This document shows, one piece after another, positions 7,597 through 16,819 of a DNA stretch of 64,000 bases. Under the pieces are notes generated by a model. It was not told the origin of the DNA. It did no database searches and saw only the letters and a list, made by a program, of their open reading frames with translations. The stretch is from HGM04593 sp964470845. GTDB taxonomy: Bacteria; Bacteroidota; Bacteroidia; Bacteroidales; Bacteroidaceae. The stretch is taken from NCBI GenBank assembly GCA_964470845.1, contig CAYYEL010000003.1, forward strand, positions 1-64,000. Reading direction: 5' to 3'. A program made the position numbers and the translations under genes. Every line of letters begins with the position of its first letter. The first letter of the stretch is position 1.

Positions 7597-10356
7597 TCAA
7601 TACCACCACTCGACATTGCTGCTGCCACTGCTACGCTTGTCAATCTTCAGTGCATCGGCAAGCATCTGCGAGGTTGCACGGAAACTGAAATTAAATGAGG
7701 TATATGGCGAGAGCACAATACCGCACGACATCTCGAAACAATGAAGGTCGCGCGAGATATTCATCGTAGTGGTTGTAAGTTTCTTATACTCAAAGTTATA
7801 ACCCGAAGTAAAGTTTATCTTCCAATTATCCGATATTCCTATATTTCCCGAGAAATTCATATTCTGAGTAAATTTATAGGGATACCTCATCGACTTTATA
7901 TTTATCTGGGCAGCCGTATTCTCGGCCATAATAATACCGTAAGAGACTGTAAAATTCCAAGGCAATTTAAATGGCATATAGCCTTCCTCGTCAACCTCGG
8001 CTTTTTCACTCGTGCTGCCACGAGCCACCATTGTTACTCCCTTCTCGCCTTTTTTGCGCTCATCTTTTTCATTCTTATCGGCATCATCTTGCTTGGCTGT
8101 TTCATCGCTGTATCCGAACAGTTTTTTAATCTTCGCAAAAGTCTGATTATTAAATGTGTATGACAAATTCTGGCTCATTCCTTGAAAACGTCCGAAACGA
8201 CCGTAAGACCACTCGGTCTTGTTTCCGACAACCACCTGCCCGCGCTCGTTAAACTCGTAGGCGTATGTTGCCCACGTAGCATTCAGGCTGAATGTATAGT
8301 TCTTCGAGAGTTTCAGACGAAGGCGTGTGCTGAGGTTACTCCAAGGCCTCTCTTTGGCAGCCATATTATAGGAGATATTTGCGCCTATCTCGTCGATGAT
8401 ACTGATTTTTTTGAGCGAGTCGTTCTTTGTGCGCCACTTCATTTCTATGTTATTGCCAATGTCGAATGTTACGCTCCCCGTCTTTCCTCGGCCGGGTATT
8501 CCGTAGAGTGAACCTTCGTAGGGCGAATACTCAACTTGATGCACCTCGCCATTTTCGTCGGTGTAGGTATATGTGTCGTAGTAGCCGTAACGATGCGAAC
8601 CAAAATCGGGAGCATAGCTAAACGATATTGAAGGCTTGAAGACGTGGCGCACGGTGTGTATGCGACTGTTCTTAAGAAATCCCGCCGGCTGATAGAATCC
8701 GTAGAGTGTGGTATTCATCGAAAGCGAGAAATTATAGTTGTAAACGCGGTTAAAGCCATATACTGTGTCGCGCACCACCTCGCCTGCCTGCTCGTCCCAC
8801 GAACGATTTACTTTCTTGAAATACCATCGCTCGTTGTAACTGAGGCTGGGTGTTACGTTTATATAATCGAAAAGTTGGAACGTAGCACTTATGGGGATAC
8901 GATGGCTGAATCCGTTGCGCCAATCTTTTACAAGATTCGACTTAAAAACCTTATCCTCTTTTGTGGTGATGCTGTTACTCATCTGTCCTGTGTAGGAGAG
9001 AGAGATTTTCTCGTACCAACGCTCGTCGCCCGCACGCTTTTTACGTTTGAAGGGGTACTTCTTCGAGAGTGAGACACTGAGGTTAGGCAGTGTCAGCGAA
9101 ACGATTGAGTCTTGTATGCTCTGCGAGATATTGGTTGTTGCCGAAATTGTAAGTCCTATATTGGGAAAGGTTTTTGAGTAGCTTACGCTTGATGTGCGCA
9201 CGCTCTGCGAATTGAGCATCGGGTTGTAGAGGCTGTTCAGATTGGAGCGCTCGTAGCTTGCTGTTGCAAAGTTCACACTCGCCGAGAAATTACTGTTGGG
9301 CACAGCCTTTGCATCCTGACGGTGGCTCCACTGTATGCGAAAATTCTTTCCAACCGAATAATCGGGCAGATTGCGTTCGCCCTGCTTAGTAACCAAATAA
9401 CTAAAATCGAAGCTACCCGAATATCTGTAACGCTGTGCATAACGCGAAGCGGCAGCCACACCCCACGAGCCTTTTGTAAAAATTTCGCCCGTAAGGCGCA
9501 AATCCATCCTGTCGCTTATGGCAAAATAATATCCTCCGTCGCGCAAATAGAAGCCTCGCTCGGTCTCATCGCCATACGATGGCATAATAAATCCCGACGA
9601 ATAATCGCTTGTGAAAGGGAAAAATCCGAAAGGTATTGCAAGTGGCAGGGGAACATCCTCAACGACCAAATAGGCCGGGCCAAAGACAACATCTTTCTTG
9701 GGACGTGTCTTAGCACGTGTCATTGCAACGTAAAAGTGAGGATGAGGGGCATCGCAAGTAGTGTATTTTCCTCCTTGAATATAAAAAACATTGTTGCTAT
9801 CCTTTTTAGCGTCGCGGCCTGTCATAAAGCCATCACCCTGTTGAGTAAAGACATTATTTATTTTTCCTCGCTTGCTCTTGAAATTATAGCTTATGCGGTC
9901 GGTCTCGTACGGAGTACCTGCATCGGAGAATACCGGCAGACCAACCATCTGCCCGGTACTGTCGGGACGCCCGAGTGCGTGCACTACACTACTGTCAATA
10001 TCCATTGAAATAACATCGGCCGTAAGCTCAATTTTCTCATAGTTCACCTGCCCCGCACCGTAAAGATAGGCGTTGCCGCCACGTGTCCACACAAGAGAAT
10101 CATTGGCTGTATATTTCACAGGGGCGTCAAGAGCATCTTTTTGCTCTTTCTTGGCCGAATCACCGGCAGCAGAATCGAGAGAAATTTCAATTGAGAGAGT
10201 ATCTGCAAGAATTGTAGTGTCGGAGAATAATACGTCAATAGCGTTTATGCCCCGAGAGGTTATATTCTTGGCCGGCAGAGGTATCGACAATACCACTGCC
10301 ACGAAAAGCAATATAGTATATATAATTTTACTTACTCTATTCAACTCCATTGACAT
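7597..10356 (-). CDS. lptD: LptD/OstA-like LPS-assembly outer-membrane protein
   Basis: 919 aa. Residues about 8-30 are a signal sequence. About 75-240 is an OstA-type beta-jellyroll region (LYGAGQVNYEKIELTADVI, typical of LptA/LptD domains). The rest, from about 250, is a large barrel with alternating aromatic/polar strands and a C-terminal Tyr. It is predicted to insert lipopolysaccharide into the outer leaflet with the Lpt bridge. Residues 745-790 form a Lys/Glu/Asp-rich loop. M1 (10356) or M3 (10350) could be the start; both follow the -7 box at 10376-10383 by a short leader. It is a single gene, convergent with ung. Confidence 0.88.
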   Translation of the reverse strand: MSMELNRVSKIIYTILLFVAVVLSIPLPAKNITSRGINAIDVLFSDTTILADTLSIEISLDSAAGDSAKKEQKDALDAPVKYTANDSLVWTRGGNAYLYGAGQVNYEKIELTADVISMDIDSSVVHALGRPDSTGQMVGLPVFSDAGTPYETDRISYNFKSKRGKINNVFTQQGDGFMTGRDAKKDSNNVFYIQGGKYTTCDAPHPHFYVAMTRAKTRPKKDVVFGPAYLVVEDVPLPLAIPFGFFPFTSDYSSGFIMPSYGDETERGFYLRDGGYYFAISDRMDLRLTGEIFTKGSWGVAAASRYAQRYRYSGSFDFSYLVTKQGERNLPDYSVGKNFRIQWSHRQDAKAVPNSNFSASVNFATASYERSNLNSLYNPMLNSQSVRTSSVSYSKTFPNIGLTISATTNISQSIQDSIVSLTLPNLSVSLSKKYPFKRKKRAGDERWYEKISLSYTGQMSNSITTKEDKVFKSNLVKDWRNGFSHRIPISATFQLFDYINVTPSLSYNERWYFKKVNRSWDEQAGEVVRDTVYGFNRVYNYNFSLSMNTTLYGFYQPAGFLKNSRIHTVRHVFKPSISFSYAPDFGSHRYGYYDTYTYTDENGEVHQVEYSPYEGSLYGIPGRGKTGSVTFDIGNNIEMKWRTKNDSLKKISIIDEIGANISYNMAAKERPWSNLSTRLRLKLSKNYTFSLNATWATYAYEFNERGQVVVGNKTEWSYGRFGRFQGMSQNLSYTFNNQTFAKIKKLFGYSDETAKQDDADKNEKDERKKGEKGVTMVARGSTSEKAEVDEEGYMPFKLPWNFTVSYGIIMAENTAAQINIKSMRYPYKFTQNMNFSGNIGISDNWKINFTSGYNFEYKKLTTTTMNISRDLHCFEMSCGIVLSPYTSFNFSFRATSQMLADALKIDKRSSGSSNVEWWY

Positions 10357-10375
10357 TCACTGTCCGTTCAAGTTG

Positions 10376-10383
10376 CGAAGATA
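10376..10383 (-). promoter_or_regulatory. -7 promoter box of lptD
   Basis: Minus-strand TATCTTCG followed by CAA, about 20 nt before the lptD ATG. The same TATCTTCG variant precedes pyrH, kbl and rlmN in this window. Confidence 0.6.
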
Positions 10384-10525
10384 CTAAATAAAAAGAAGCA
10401 AACAGCACTTTTTGAGATAAAAAAGCACAAACGGCCACAAACATTAAGCCTTTTTTACTCTTATCGAGCAATATTTCACAAAAAAACAAGAAGATAACAA
10501 AACCCGGGAGCAGCGCAAGCCAAGA

Positions 10526-11065
10526 TTATCCAAACAACTGTTGCCACTCCTCGACACGTTTCAAAGAGGCGTCGGAGATTTTAGCCATACTCGCCTTTAC
10601 CTGCTCAAAAGTACGCGGCTCGTACAAATATTTGGTCTTTGAGTAGAATTTATCGGCAAAGCAAATCACCTGTTCTTCGAGCGTCTGAGGTCGCATATCG
10701 ACAAGCGGCAGAGGCCACCCATTCTCGCGAATCTGCTCCACTGTGAGCCCCGTCCCCGTATGACGCTCACTCACAAGCGCGTGCTGCGAATAACCCTCGG
10801 AGCGCAAAAGCTCGGCTCCAAGATACCCGTGGCATATATAAGGATGCTCACCGTAACAACGTATGCCCGGAGCATCCGTCAAAAAAACGCCAATATCGTG
10901 CAACATTGCGGCCTCCTCAATAAACTGTTCATTCATAGAAAGTTCGGGGTGGCGACGCGACATCTCAAGCGCCAAATCAGTTACTTTCTGCGCGTGCGTC
11001 ATATAAATATGCCTCAACCGGGCATCATCCGTGTAATATTTATCTATTATCTCTTGAAAATTCAT
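10526..11065 (-). CDS. HD-domain phosphohydrolase
   Basis: 179 aa, soluble. It has the HD superfamily metal ligands in order: His in RHIYMTHAQKV (about 19-25), HD in AMLHDIGVF (about 55), a further His in GEHPYICHGYLGAELL (about 73-79) and His in SERHTGTGL (about 100). This is the compact HDIG type seen in many Bacteroidetes 'HD domain-containing' proteins; the substrate (nucleotide or other phosphoester) cannot be inferred. The 142-bp gap before its neighbour lptD carries no gene. Transcription most likely starts from the dyad promoter element at 11126-11222. Confidence 0.88.
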   Translation of the reverse strand: MNFQEIIDKYYTDDARLRHIYMTHAQKVTDLALEMSRRHPELSMNEQFIEEAAMLHDIGVFLTDAPGIRCYGEHPYICHGYLGAELLRSEGYSQHALVSERHTGTGLTVEQIRENGWPLPLVDMRPQTLEEQVICFADKFYSKTKYLYEPRTFEQVKASMAKISDASLKRVEEWQQLFG

Positions 11066-11125
11066 AATTTAATTAGAAAATATTAACCTAATAGAGTAAA
11101 CAAACTTGTTTTCCTAAAGCATTTG

Positions 11126-11222
11126 CAAATATATGAACAAACGAGCAAGAAACACAAAGTTTACTTTAGTGTTTTTTACAGCGAGTGCAGTTTATATTCG
11201 AGTGTAACTCAAATATTTGAAT
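11126..11222 (-). promoter_or_regulatory. Double-dyad promoter element, copy D, facing the HD gene
   Basis: Read on the minus strand: dyad 1 at 11210-11199 (GAGTTACACTCG), a linker containing CTGCACTCGCTGT, dyad 2 at 11167-11156 (AAAGTAAACTTT), then GCTCGTTTG, four bases and the -7 box TATATTTG at 11133-11126. TTTG lies 21 bp before the -7 box, in the right arm of dyad 2, giving a complete Bacteroidetes promoter. The order and spacing match copies A, B and C. Confidence 0.65.
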
Positions 11223-11252
11223 AAAATATTACACATTATAGTCATAAAAACA

Positions 11253-11282
11253 TTGTTTATATATAACTTTTTACTATTTTTG
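11253..11282 (+). promoter_or_regulatory. Promoter of the VTC operon
   Basis: TTG at 11253-11255, 19 bp, then TATTTTTG at 11275-11282, the Bacteroidetes -33/-7 arrangement. It leaves a leader of about 155 nt before the VTC gene. The 379-bp gap between the HD and VTC genes therefore holds two divergent promoters and the dyad element, with no sign of a gene. Confidence 0.6.
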
Positions 11283-11444
11283 CACTTATGCGTGAAGATA
11301 ACATCAGTATCGGTATAAAGACACAAAACATTTCTTGCCCTGCCTTATATTATCTTCGACCATAAGCCCCGATGTAAGCCGTCGAAACACACAAACAACA
11401 AAAAAGGCGAGCAACAAAAGACTTTTAAGCACACAAAAGCAACA

Positions 11445-12212
11445 ATGAACGATAAGAGGCTCATAGATTTAACGCAACAACTTCCCCCTATATCTCTCGA
11501 AGAGATGTCGGGTATCAAACTTATGAACCGCACCGACACTAAATTTGTTGCAACACTATCGCAACTGTATCAATTCTTATCGTCCGTTGAGGGACAATAT
11601 TATATTCAGCAGATAAATGACAAGCGCATCGCATCGTACCACACTGTTTATTTCGACACAGCCGACTTTCTTATGTACACAATGCACCATAATGGTAAAG
11701 CAAGGCGCGAAAAGATAAGAGTGCGCACATATTTAGACAGCAACAGCACGTTTCTTGAGGTAAAGAACAAGAACAATCACGGCCGTACAAAGAAAAAGCG
11801 TATATCGGTAACAGACGCCTCGACGCTTGCCGGTGAGGCCGAGAGTGTAATCCCCTTCTTGGCCAAGCACGCTTGGTACAGGCTCGACGAAATATCACCC
11901 GTAACCGAGAATTACTTCAATCGCATAACATTGGTAAATTACGGAAAGACCGAACGATTGACAATAGATTTTGGACTGAAATTTCACAACCTTGCCACCA
12001 ACGAGCGCAAACAGCTCGACCGTGTAGCAATAATCGAGCTGAAACGCGATGGCAACGTCTTTTCGCCGGCTCTTGCCATAATACGCGACCTGCGCATCAA
12101 GCGTTCGGGCTTCAGCAAATACTGTATAGGCAGCATACTGACAAATAAAAACTTGAAAATAAACAATTTCAAAGAGAGAGTAAGATTCATTCAACGCCTC
12201 GAAAATAAATAA
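11445..12212 (+). CDS. VTC-domain polyphosphate polymerase-like protein
   Basis: 255 aa, predicted cytoplasmic. It has the VTC tunnel fold of the catalytic subunit that makes polyphosphate from ATP in yeast: the basic and acidic tunnel residues are all visible, Lys in NRTDTKFV (about 31), RVRTY (about 94), EVKNKN (about 107), the KKKR cluster (about 117) and the Glu of IELKRDG (about 201), then the family ending FSKYCIGS. It is the first gene of an operon with a DUF4956 membrane protein 8 bp downstream, a pairing seen in many bacteria. I infer that the pair makes or moves a polyphosphate-like polymer at the membrane. The fold assignment is strong; the product is not proven for this subgroup. 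Confidence 0.88.
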   Translation: MNDKRLIDLTQQLPPISLEEMSGIKLMNRTDTKFVATLSQLYQFLSSVEGQYYIQQINDKRIASYHTVYFDTADFLMYTMHHNGKARREKIRVRTYLDSNSTFLEVKNKNNHGRTKKKRISVTDASTLAGEAESVIPFLAKHAWYRLDEISPVTENYFNRITLVNYGKTERLTIDFGLKFHNLATNERKQLDRVAIIELKRDGNVFSPALAIIRDLRIKRSGFSKYCIGSILTNKNLKINNFKERVRFIQRLENK

Positions 12213-12220
12213 CACGAAAT

Positions 12221-12982
12221 ATGGACATACTAACTACCCTGACATCAATGGATGCTACATTTTTGAACGCATTCTTCGACCTTAATGATCTGTTGAGCAG
12301 CGATGCTGCTGCAACCGAGCCCGTAAAAGGAGCTCTTCTGAACATCCCCGGAATAATAAATTTGCTTGTAGGATTCTTTATCAACATTATCTTCGTGGGA
12401 ATAGTTGTGCGATTTTTCTATTACCCTAAATGCAAACGCAGCGAATATTTCTTTACCTTCATACTAATAGCCATAAGCATCTTCCTACTAATTTATCTGT
12501 TGGGAGGCGTTAAATTAAAGACGGGCTTTGCACTTGGATTGTTTGCCATATTCAGCATCATTCGCTACCGCACCGAGCAGGTTGCCATACGCGAAATGAC
12601 CTACCTGTTCATAATCATAGCAATGAGCGCCATAAACGGTCTGATAATGGAGGAGTTGAGTTACTCCGAAATGATTGTGGCCAACCTCTTGTTCATCGCC
12701 TCCATATGGGCGTGCGAGAGCCATCTTTTCATCAAGCACCTATCGTACAAGGTAATAAAATACGACAACATAAACCTTATCACCCCCGACAAAGAGCCCG
12801 AGCTTATAGAAGACCTCAAAAAGCGTACCGGCCTTAACATTGTCAAGGTCGAGGTTGGCGGCATCGACTTTTTAAAAGATGCAGCAATAATAAAAATGTA
12901 CTATCGTCCCACCGACGATTCAATAAACACAGTTGACACAATAATTAAAGCTCCAAGCGATGAATTCAAGATTAAAAACTAA
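12221..12982 (+). CDS. DUF4956 membrane protein
   Basis: 253 aa. Hydrophobic segments at about 42-67, 77-96, 100-112, 126-140 and 148-165 indicate about four to five membrane helices, with the DUF4956 hallmark FALGLFAIFSIIRYRTE near the middle and a soluble C-terminal domain (about 180-253). DUF4956 proteins are habitual partners of VTC-domain polymerases and are thought to be their membrane component, but the molecular role is unknown. The gene starts 8 bp after the VTC gene, and its last 23 bp overlap the start of the DUF2490 gene, which implies tight co-expression. Confidence 0.88.
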   Translation: MDILTTLTSMDATFLNAFFDLNDLLSSDAAATEPVKGALLNIPGIINLLVGFFINIIFVGIVVRFFYYPKCKRSEYFFTFILIAISIFLLIYLLGGVKLKTGFALGLFAIFSIIRYRTEQVAIREMTYLFIIIAMSAINGLIMEELSYSEMIVANLLFIASIWACESHLFIKHLSYKVIKYDNINLITPDKEPELIEDLKKRTGLNIVKVEVGGIDFLKDAAIIKMYYRPTDDSINTVDTIIKAPSDEFKIKN

Positions 12983-13811
12983 GAAAATCGCGGCCTGTGC
13001 AGCCGCACTGTTACTATCGTTAATGCCCGCGAGCAGCCTATTTGCTCAGAGCGACGATTTTGGTATTTGGACAAGCCTCGAAGCAAAGAAGAAACTAACC
13101 GAAAAGTTAGACGTTACATTCGAGGGAGAGTTACGAACAATTGAGGGTGTCAGTCAGACCGACCGCCGTTCATTAGGCGTGGCAATGAGCTACGAGTTTG
13201 CAAAGTGGCTCAAGGCCGATATTGGTTACATATACATCCAATCGTACAACACCGAGGAAAAAAGCCTAAAGGAATATGTGGGCGACGACGAATTGGGCAA
13301 CCCCGTACACAACTACAACATCGACCACGCCTATTGGGAGAACAGAGACCGTTTTTACCTCTCACTAACAGCAAGCTGCAAGATAGGCCGTGTAAAAATA
13401 TCACTACGCGAGCGTCTGCAATATCAACACACACACAGCGCCCTTATCTACGAGGACAAATATCGCTACACATTTGATATGCTCGACCCCAATAACCCCT
13501 ATCCCAGACCCGAGGACGACCCCAACAGCGACGCCGAGCTTAAGGACGACAAGCACAACACCGTGCTACGCTCGCGCCTGACAGCAAAATGGGATATAAA
13601 AAAATGCAAAATAGAGCCTTTCGCCTCGATAGAGTTGTTCACACGCACCGACGAGTGGCGCACACACGACAAAATACGTTACCGCATCGGTGCAAGCTAC
13701 AAGATTGACAAAGACAACGAATTATCACTATACTATCTGTTCCAAGATAACCATTCGAGCAAGAGCCCTGCCTTGCACGCAATAGGCGTAGGCTACTCGT
13801 TCGACCTATAA
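12960..13811 (+). CDS. DUF2490 outer-membrane beta-barrel protein
   Basis: 283 aa. A signal peptide at about residues 1-30 (hydrophobic core AACAAALLLSLMPASSLFA) is followed by alternating amphipathic strands, starting DFGIWTSLEAKKKLTEKLDVTFEGELR and closing with YYLFQDNHSSKSPALHAIGVGYSFDL, the usual DUF2490 pattern. It ends in a hydrophobic/aromatic residue pattern typical of barrels. Its start overlaps the DUF4956 gene by 23 bp, so translation may be coupled. I infer a pore or receptor acting with the VTC/DUF4956 pair, for example to export or anchor their product. Confidence 0.82.
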   Translation: MNSRLKTKKIAACAAALLLSLMPASSLFAQSDDFGIWTSLEAKKKLTEKLDVTFEGELRTIEGVSQTDRRSLGVAMSYEFAKWLKADIGYIYIQSYNTEEKSLKEYVGDDELGNPVHNYNIDHAYWENRDRFYLSLTASCKIGRVKISLRERLQYQHTHSALIYEDKYRYTFDMLDPNNPYPRPEDDPNSDAELKDDKHNTVLRSRLTAKWDIKKCKIEPFASIELFTRTDEWRTHDKIRYRIGASYKIDKDNELSLYYLFQDNHSSKSPALHAIGVGYSFDL

Positions 13812-13816
13812 TTATA

Positions 13817-14299
13817 ATGCACTATAAAATGAGAAGATTATTTTTCACAATAATAGCATCATTGCTTCTTACCCTGCCAACAATAGCACAAGAGGCTCGC
13901 ACCGGCCTTGTCATAAAGACCGGTGGCAACGAACAGACTGTGCAATTTGACGAGCTGCGCCGAATAACATTCGATGGTACGACCGTGCAGATACAGAAGC
14001 ACAACGGAACGACCATCAGCGAGGATATGGCAGATATTATTTATATACAGGCCATAACAAAAAGCACCGACATTATCGCCCCACAAATAAGCGAAAATCT
14101 TGTAGGGTACATATCAAACGACGCTATTACGGTTAACTGTGCAGCCGATGCAACAGTTGAGATTTTCAACATCAGCGGCAGCCACATAGCAACGATGAAA
14201 CTCGACGCCGAGAATGGGACAATAAGCATTGCAACATTACCCAAAGGTATATATATACTGCGTGCAGATGGTAGAACCGCAAAATTCTTAAAACGATGA
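13817..14299 (+). CDS. Small secreted protein with T9SS-like C-terminal tail
   Basis: 160 aa. Signal peptide to about residue 24 (LLLTLPTIAQ|EA). Residues 25-75 form a short domain with the pattern TGLVIKTGGNEQTVQFDEL...ITFDG...IQKHNG, which recurs at the N-terminus of the next protein. Residues about 95-160 look like a type IX secretion sorting tail (VEIFNISGSHIATMKL...LPKGIYILRADGRTAKFLKR). A second ATG at 13829 is possible. Its stop overlaps the next start in ATGA, so the two are translationally linked. No enzyme motif is visible; an adaptor or scaffold role in the same envelope system is an inference. Confidence 0.7.
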   Translation: MHYKMRRLFFTIIASLLLTLPTIAQEARTGLVIKTGGNEQTVQFDELRRITFDGTTVQIQKHNGTTISEDMADIIYIQAITKSTDIIAPQISENLVGYISNDAITVNCAADATVEIFNISGSHIATMKLDAENGTISIATLPKGIYILRADGRTAKFLKR

Positions 14300-16005
14300 A
14301 AAAGGCACTATTCATTACTGCATTAGCAACATTAGCAGCAGTTTCGGGCAAGGCACAGTCGCTACACGTCTGCAACAAGAACGGTACCACAATAGAGATA
14401 CCCATAAAAGAATACAACGATATAAGATTCGATGCCGAGCAAAAATTTATCAAATTCACCGATTTAATAAATGATTATTGGAATATCCACTATTTTGCAA
14501 CGGCAGATATAGACAGTATAGTACCCCGCAAGCCCATAAACGGCACACCACTTGAGGTTGAAGTTACACCCGAAATAACCATCGGCAACGACACCCCCGC
14601 ATTCGACGAAATAACCGAGACAATCATCACCGACGAAACAATCGACGAGGCGGGCGACTTTATCGAAAATTACGCACCCGAGAAACGTGTAACAATCACT
14701 TTCAGCGAGACAGGCGTCAGCGTAACGCCAAGTATTGTAAGTGGAATAAAATTTTCCACTAAAGACAACACACACCTCACAATTGATGCCACAGTGGGCA
14801 AGGTGCAGTATATTATAAAAGGTAAATGCAGCGATGGTTCGCTGAAGATATATAGTACAAAGAAATTCCAACTGATGTTGGGCGGGCTCGACCTTACCAA
14901 CTGTCAAGGCCCGGCCATTAACATACAGACAGGAAAGACCATCTACTTTACCATCGGCGTAGGCACCACAAACAACCTTTGCGACGGAGTTATATATGAC
15001 GAAGCCCCCACCATCGATGGAAAAGTGGAAGACCAAAAAGGAACACTCTTTGCCGAGGGGCAAATAATCTTCAATGGTACGGGTACACTGAACATCACCA
15101 GCCTTGGAGGACACGGCGTTTGCAGCGACGACTACATACGCATACGCAGCGGCAAGATAAATATCCTCTCGGCCGTTAAAGACGGCTTCCACACGAACGA
15201 CCTTTTCCGCGTGGGACGCACCACTGCACAGCGCCCCGAAATCAGCGTATCGTGTGCAGGCGACGCCATCGACTGTGGAAAAGGCAATGTACTTATAGAG
15301 GCCGGCATACTGACACTCAACAGCGCAGGCGAGGCCATCAAAGTATCGAACGAGGATGCCGACCCCGCAGTGAGCGCATCGGCAACCATCAACGGCGGAC
15401 TGATAAAAATCTACACCGGCGAGGCTAAAAGCTCGGCAATAAAATGTGAAGGCAACTACACACAGACCGGCGGCATTATAATAGCCGAAACCGAAGGCAA
15501 TGGCTCGAAAATAATAAACTGCGACGGCAGTATGAGCCTCTCGGCGGGCAGCATCACCGGCATTGCAACAGGCGGCATCCACGAGGCTGACACAACCGCA
15601 GCCGCCGGAATAAAATGTGCAGGCGAGCTTACCGTAAAAGGCGGCACAGTGGCTATTAAATGTACCGGAGAGGGTGCAAAAGCCATAAACTGCGACAGCA
15701 ATGTAACATTAGACAACGGTAACATTACCCTCATTGCCGAAGGAGAAAACTACTACGACAATGCCGATAACAAGAAATCACGTGCCATTACCTGCACAGA
15801 CTTAACAGTAAATGGCGGAACACTCATTGCATTATCGGATAAGGACATTGCAATCTCGGCCGATAATCTTACCCTGAATGGCGGTATAGTAAAAGCACTA
15901 TCGCCCAATAACATATCGTCATTGAATTCCAGCCTATACATAAACAGCGGATGGTTGATGCTAAAATGCTTTTCAACCAACTACCCTGACACCCCTGCAA
16001 GATAA
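14296..16005 (+). CDS. Cthe_2159-like carbohydrate-binding beta-helix protein
   Basis: 569 aa, secreted (signal peptide to about residue 20). Residues 22-80 repeat the short N-terminal domain of the preceding protein (HVCNKNGTTIEI...IRFDAEQKFIKF). Residues about 150-569 match the Cthe_2159-like family of parallel beta-helix proteins reported to bind acidic polysaccharides: LGGLDLTNCQGPAINIQ, EDQKGTLFAEGQIIFNG, GHGVCSDDYIRIRSGKI and KDGFHTNDLFRV, followed by repeated helix rungs with GG turns. Homologues commonly sit beside VTC and DUF4956 genes. It is the last gene of the operon and is closed by the terminator at 16011-16058. It overlaps its upstream neighbour by 4 bp. Confidence 0.83.
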   Translation: MKKALFITALATLAAVSGKAQSLHVCNKNGTTIEIPIKEYNDIRFDAEQKFIKFTDLINDYWNIHYFATADIDSIVPRKPINGTPLEVEVTPEITIGNDTPAFDEITETIITDETIDEAGDFIENYAPEKRVTITFSETGVSVTPSIVSGIKFSTKDNTHLTIDATVGKVQYIIKGKCSDGSLKIYSTKKFQLMLGGLDLTNCQGPAINIQTGKTIYFTIGVGTTNNLCDGVIYDEAPTIDGKVEDQKGTLFAEGQIIFNGTGTLNITSLGGHGVCSDDYIRIRSGKINILSAVKDGFHTNDLFRVGRTTAQRPEISVSCAGDAIDCGKGNVLIEAGILTLNSAGEAIKVSNEDADPAVSASATINGGLIKIYTGEAKSSAIKCEGNYTQTGGIIIAETEGNGSKIINCDGSMSLSAGSITGIATGGIHEADTTAAAGIKCAGELTVKGGTVAIKCTGEGAKAINCDSNVTLDNGNITLIAEGENYYDNADNKKSRAITCTDLTVNGGTLIALSDKDIAISADNLTLNGGIVKALSPNNISSLNSSLYINSGWLMLKCFSTNYPDTPAR

Positions 16006-16010
16006 AAGCA

Positions 16011-16058
16011 GATATAAAAAATGCAGGGCACTTCAAAAGCGCCCTGCATTTTTATATC
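16011..16058. terminator. Bidirectional intrinsic terminator
   Basis: Stem ATGCAGGGC/GCCCTGCAT flanked by A-rich and T-rich arms (GATATAAAAA... and ...TTTTTATATC). It serves the convergent VTC operon and pyrH. Confidence 0.85.
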
Positions 16059-16070
16059 ATATAGCAGAGA

Positions 16071-16781
16071 TTAAGGATGCACAAAAGTACCAATCTCCTC
16101 GCCGTCCATCACCTTTTTAAGGTTTCCGACAACATCCATATTAAAGACATAAATAGGCAGATTATTCTCGCGGCACATTGCCGTTGCAGTAATATCCATC
16201 ACCTTCAAACCACGGCTGATAACCTCGTCGTAAGAAATATCATTAAATTTAGTGGCCGAGGGGTCTTTCTCGGGGTCGGCTGTGTAAATACCATCGACAC
16301 GTGTCCCCTTGAGCATCACGTCGGCCTCAATCTCAATACCACGAAGCGACGAGCCTGTATCGGTTGTAAAATAAGGACTACCCGTACCGGCAGCCATAAT
16401 AACCACACGTCCTTCTTTCATTGCATCAATGGCCCTCCATTTTGTATAAAACTCACCAACAGGCTCCATACGGATAGCCGTAAGCACTTTGGTGGGCACT
16501 CCGAGAGCCTCAAGTGCCGAGCTCAGAGCCAAACTGTTAATTACAGTGGCCATCATTCCCATTTGGTCGCCCTTCACACGGTCGAAGCCTTTGCCCGCAC
16601 CGGTAAGACCACGGAATATGTTACCGCCACCGATAACAATACCAATCTGCACGCCCATTGCGGCCACCTCTTTAATCTGTGCAGCATACTCGCCCAGACG
16701 CTTTACATCAATACCATAGCCCTGTTCGCCCATAAGGCTCTCTCCACTCAATTTAAGGAGAATACGATTAAATTTTGCCAT
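16071..16781 (-). CDS. pyrH: Uridylate kinase
   Basis: 236 aa, cytoplasmic. Phosphorylates UMP to UDP in pyrimidine synthesis. Amino-acid-kinase family signatures: LLKLSGESLMG at residues 8-18, IVIGGGNIFRG at about 48-58, LSSALEALG near 86, TGSPYFTTDT near 132 and VDGIYTADPEKDP near 161. Length is normal. The start is preceded by a good promoter at 16820-16850. It is convergent with the beta-helix gene. frr often follows pyrH in other genomes but is absent here. Confidence 0.97.
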   Translation of the reverse strand: MAKFNRILLKLSGESLMGEQGYGIDVKRLGEYAAQIKEVAAMGVQIGIVIGGGNIFRGLTGAGKGFDRVKGDQMGMMATVINSLALSSALEALGVPTKVLTAIRMEPVGEFYTKWRAIDAMKEGRVVIMAAGTGSPYFTTDTGSSLRGIEIEADVMLKGTRVDGIYTADPEKDPSATKFNDISYDEVISRGLKVMDITATAMCRENNLPIYVFNMDVVGNLKKVMDGEEIGTFVHP

Positions 16782-16819
16782 ATTTTCGATTTTTAAAATT
16801 GTTACGCACTTACTTTCTG

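Noticed and set aside
11283..11444. Riboswitch in the VTC leader.
   Set aside because: I see no known aptamer consensus or terminator/anti-terminator pair in these 160 nt.
14464..15582. 372-codon open frame antisense to the beta-helix gene.
   Set aside because: Cys/Ala/Gly/Val-rich composition typical of antisense reading of repetitive coding sequence; no start signal.
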